Shown: one piece after another, positions 6,054 through 6,074 of the stretch | Layout of the letters: every line of letters starts with the position of its first letter | Numbering within the stretch: the stretch's first letter is position 1 | Position numbers and translations under genes: made by a program | The notes under the pieces: generated by a model | The model's database searches: none | What the model was told of the DNA's origin: nothing | What the model saw: the letters and a program-made list of their open reading frames with translations, nothing else | DNA from: Methanobacterium sp. | Lineage (GTDB): Archaea; Methanobacteriota; Methanobacteria; Methanobacteriales; Methanobacteriaceae | Length of the DNA: 6,074 nt | Direction of reading: 5' to 3' | NCBI GenBank assembly: GCA_003162115.1 | Contig: PMMV01000051.1 | Span: 134 to 6,207 of the forward strand

Positions 6054-6060
6054 TTGAAAA

Positions 6061-6066
6061 TCTCCC
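6061..6066 (-). promoter_or_regulatory. Ribosome binding site supporting the TTG start of purF
   Basis: GGGAGA on the minus strand lies 7 nt before the TTG at 6053. With an in-frame stop at 6074-6072 and no other start codon between, it makes the TTG the only reasonable start that keeps the catalytic cysteine at residue 5. Confidence 0.55.
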
Positions 6067-6074
6067 TGATATTA

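Noticed and set aside
1..6074. A defence system, CRISPR array, insertion sequence or integrated element
   Set aside because: No regularly spaced repeats, transposase, integrase, toxin-antitoxin pair or target-site duplication was seen; the genes are housekeeping or conserved archaeal families.

Overview
The window looks like a stretch of chromosome from a hydrogenotrophic methanogenic archaeon, most likely of the order Methanobacteriales (Methanobacterium-like). The pointers are a NifH-like ATPase of the coenzyme F430 pathway (CfbC), the archaeal families DUF371 and DUF123 (GIY-YIG), a methanogen-type CBS-pair protein, AT-rich DNA and spacers, Shine-Dalgarno (SD) sequences of the GGTGAT/GGAG type, and TTG start codons. 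The genus is inferred from remembered family resemblance; no search was run.

Layout. At the left edge is a 3'-truncated minus-strand DUF371 gene (263 to 1). A 195-bp AT-rich divergent spacer with several inverted half-sites and one good TATA-like box separates it from a plus-strand metallo-beta-lactamase-fold hydrolase (459-1319). A plus-strand DUF123/GIY-YIG gene follows (1384-1860) and ends in a hairpin plus T-rich tract. Everything to the right is on the minus strand. Reading in the direction of transcription from the right edge, these are purF (6053-4653), a U32-family protein (4602-3325), a spacer with a T6 tract and a probable promoter, a CBS-pair protein (3174-2695), and cfbC (2702-1905). 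The CBS gene and cfbC overlap by 8 bp. cfbC and the DUF123 gene converge across a 44-bp spacer.

How the genes work together. PurF catalyses the first committed step of purine synthesis. The U32 protein behind it is probably an Fe-S RNA-hydroxylase-type protein. The tightest functional link visible is the CBS-cfbC pair, where a probable adenine-nucleotide-binding module is translationally coupled to the ATP-dependent reductase that builds the methyl-coenzyme M reductase cofactor. The metallo-hydrolase belongs to the family that includes a proposed methanopterin-pathway enzyme, but its substrate cannot be fixed from sequence.

All six full-length genes look intact. No mobile element, CRISPR array, tRNA or rRNA was seen, and the region reads as ordinary housekeeping chromosome. 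The observations most worth a second look are the CBS-cfbC coupling, a 16-base promoter-like motif shared by two spacers (14 of 16 identical), the half-site cluster in the divergent spacer, and the unusual start region of the U32 gene.
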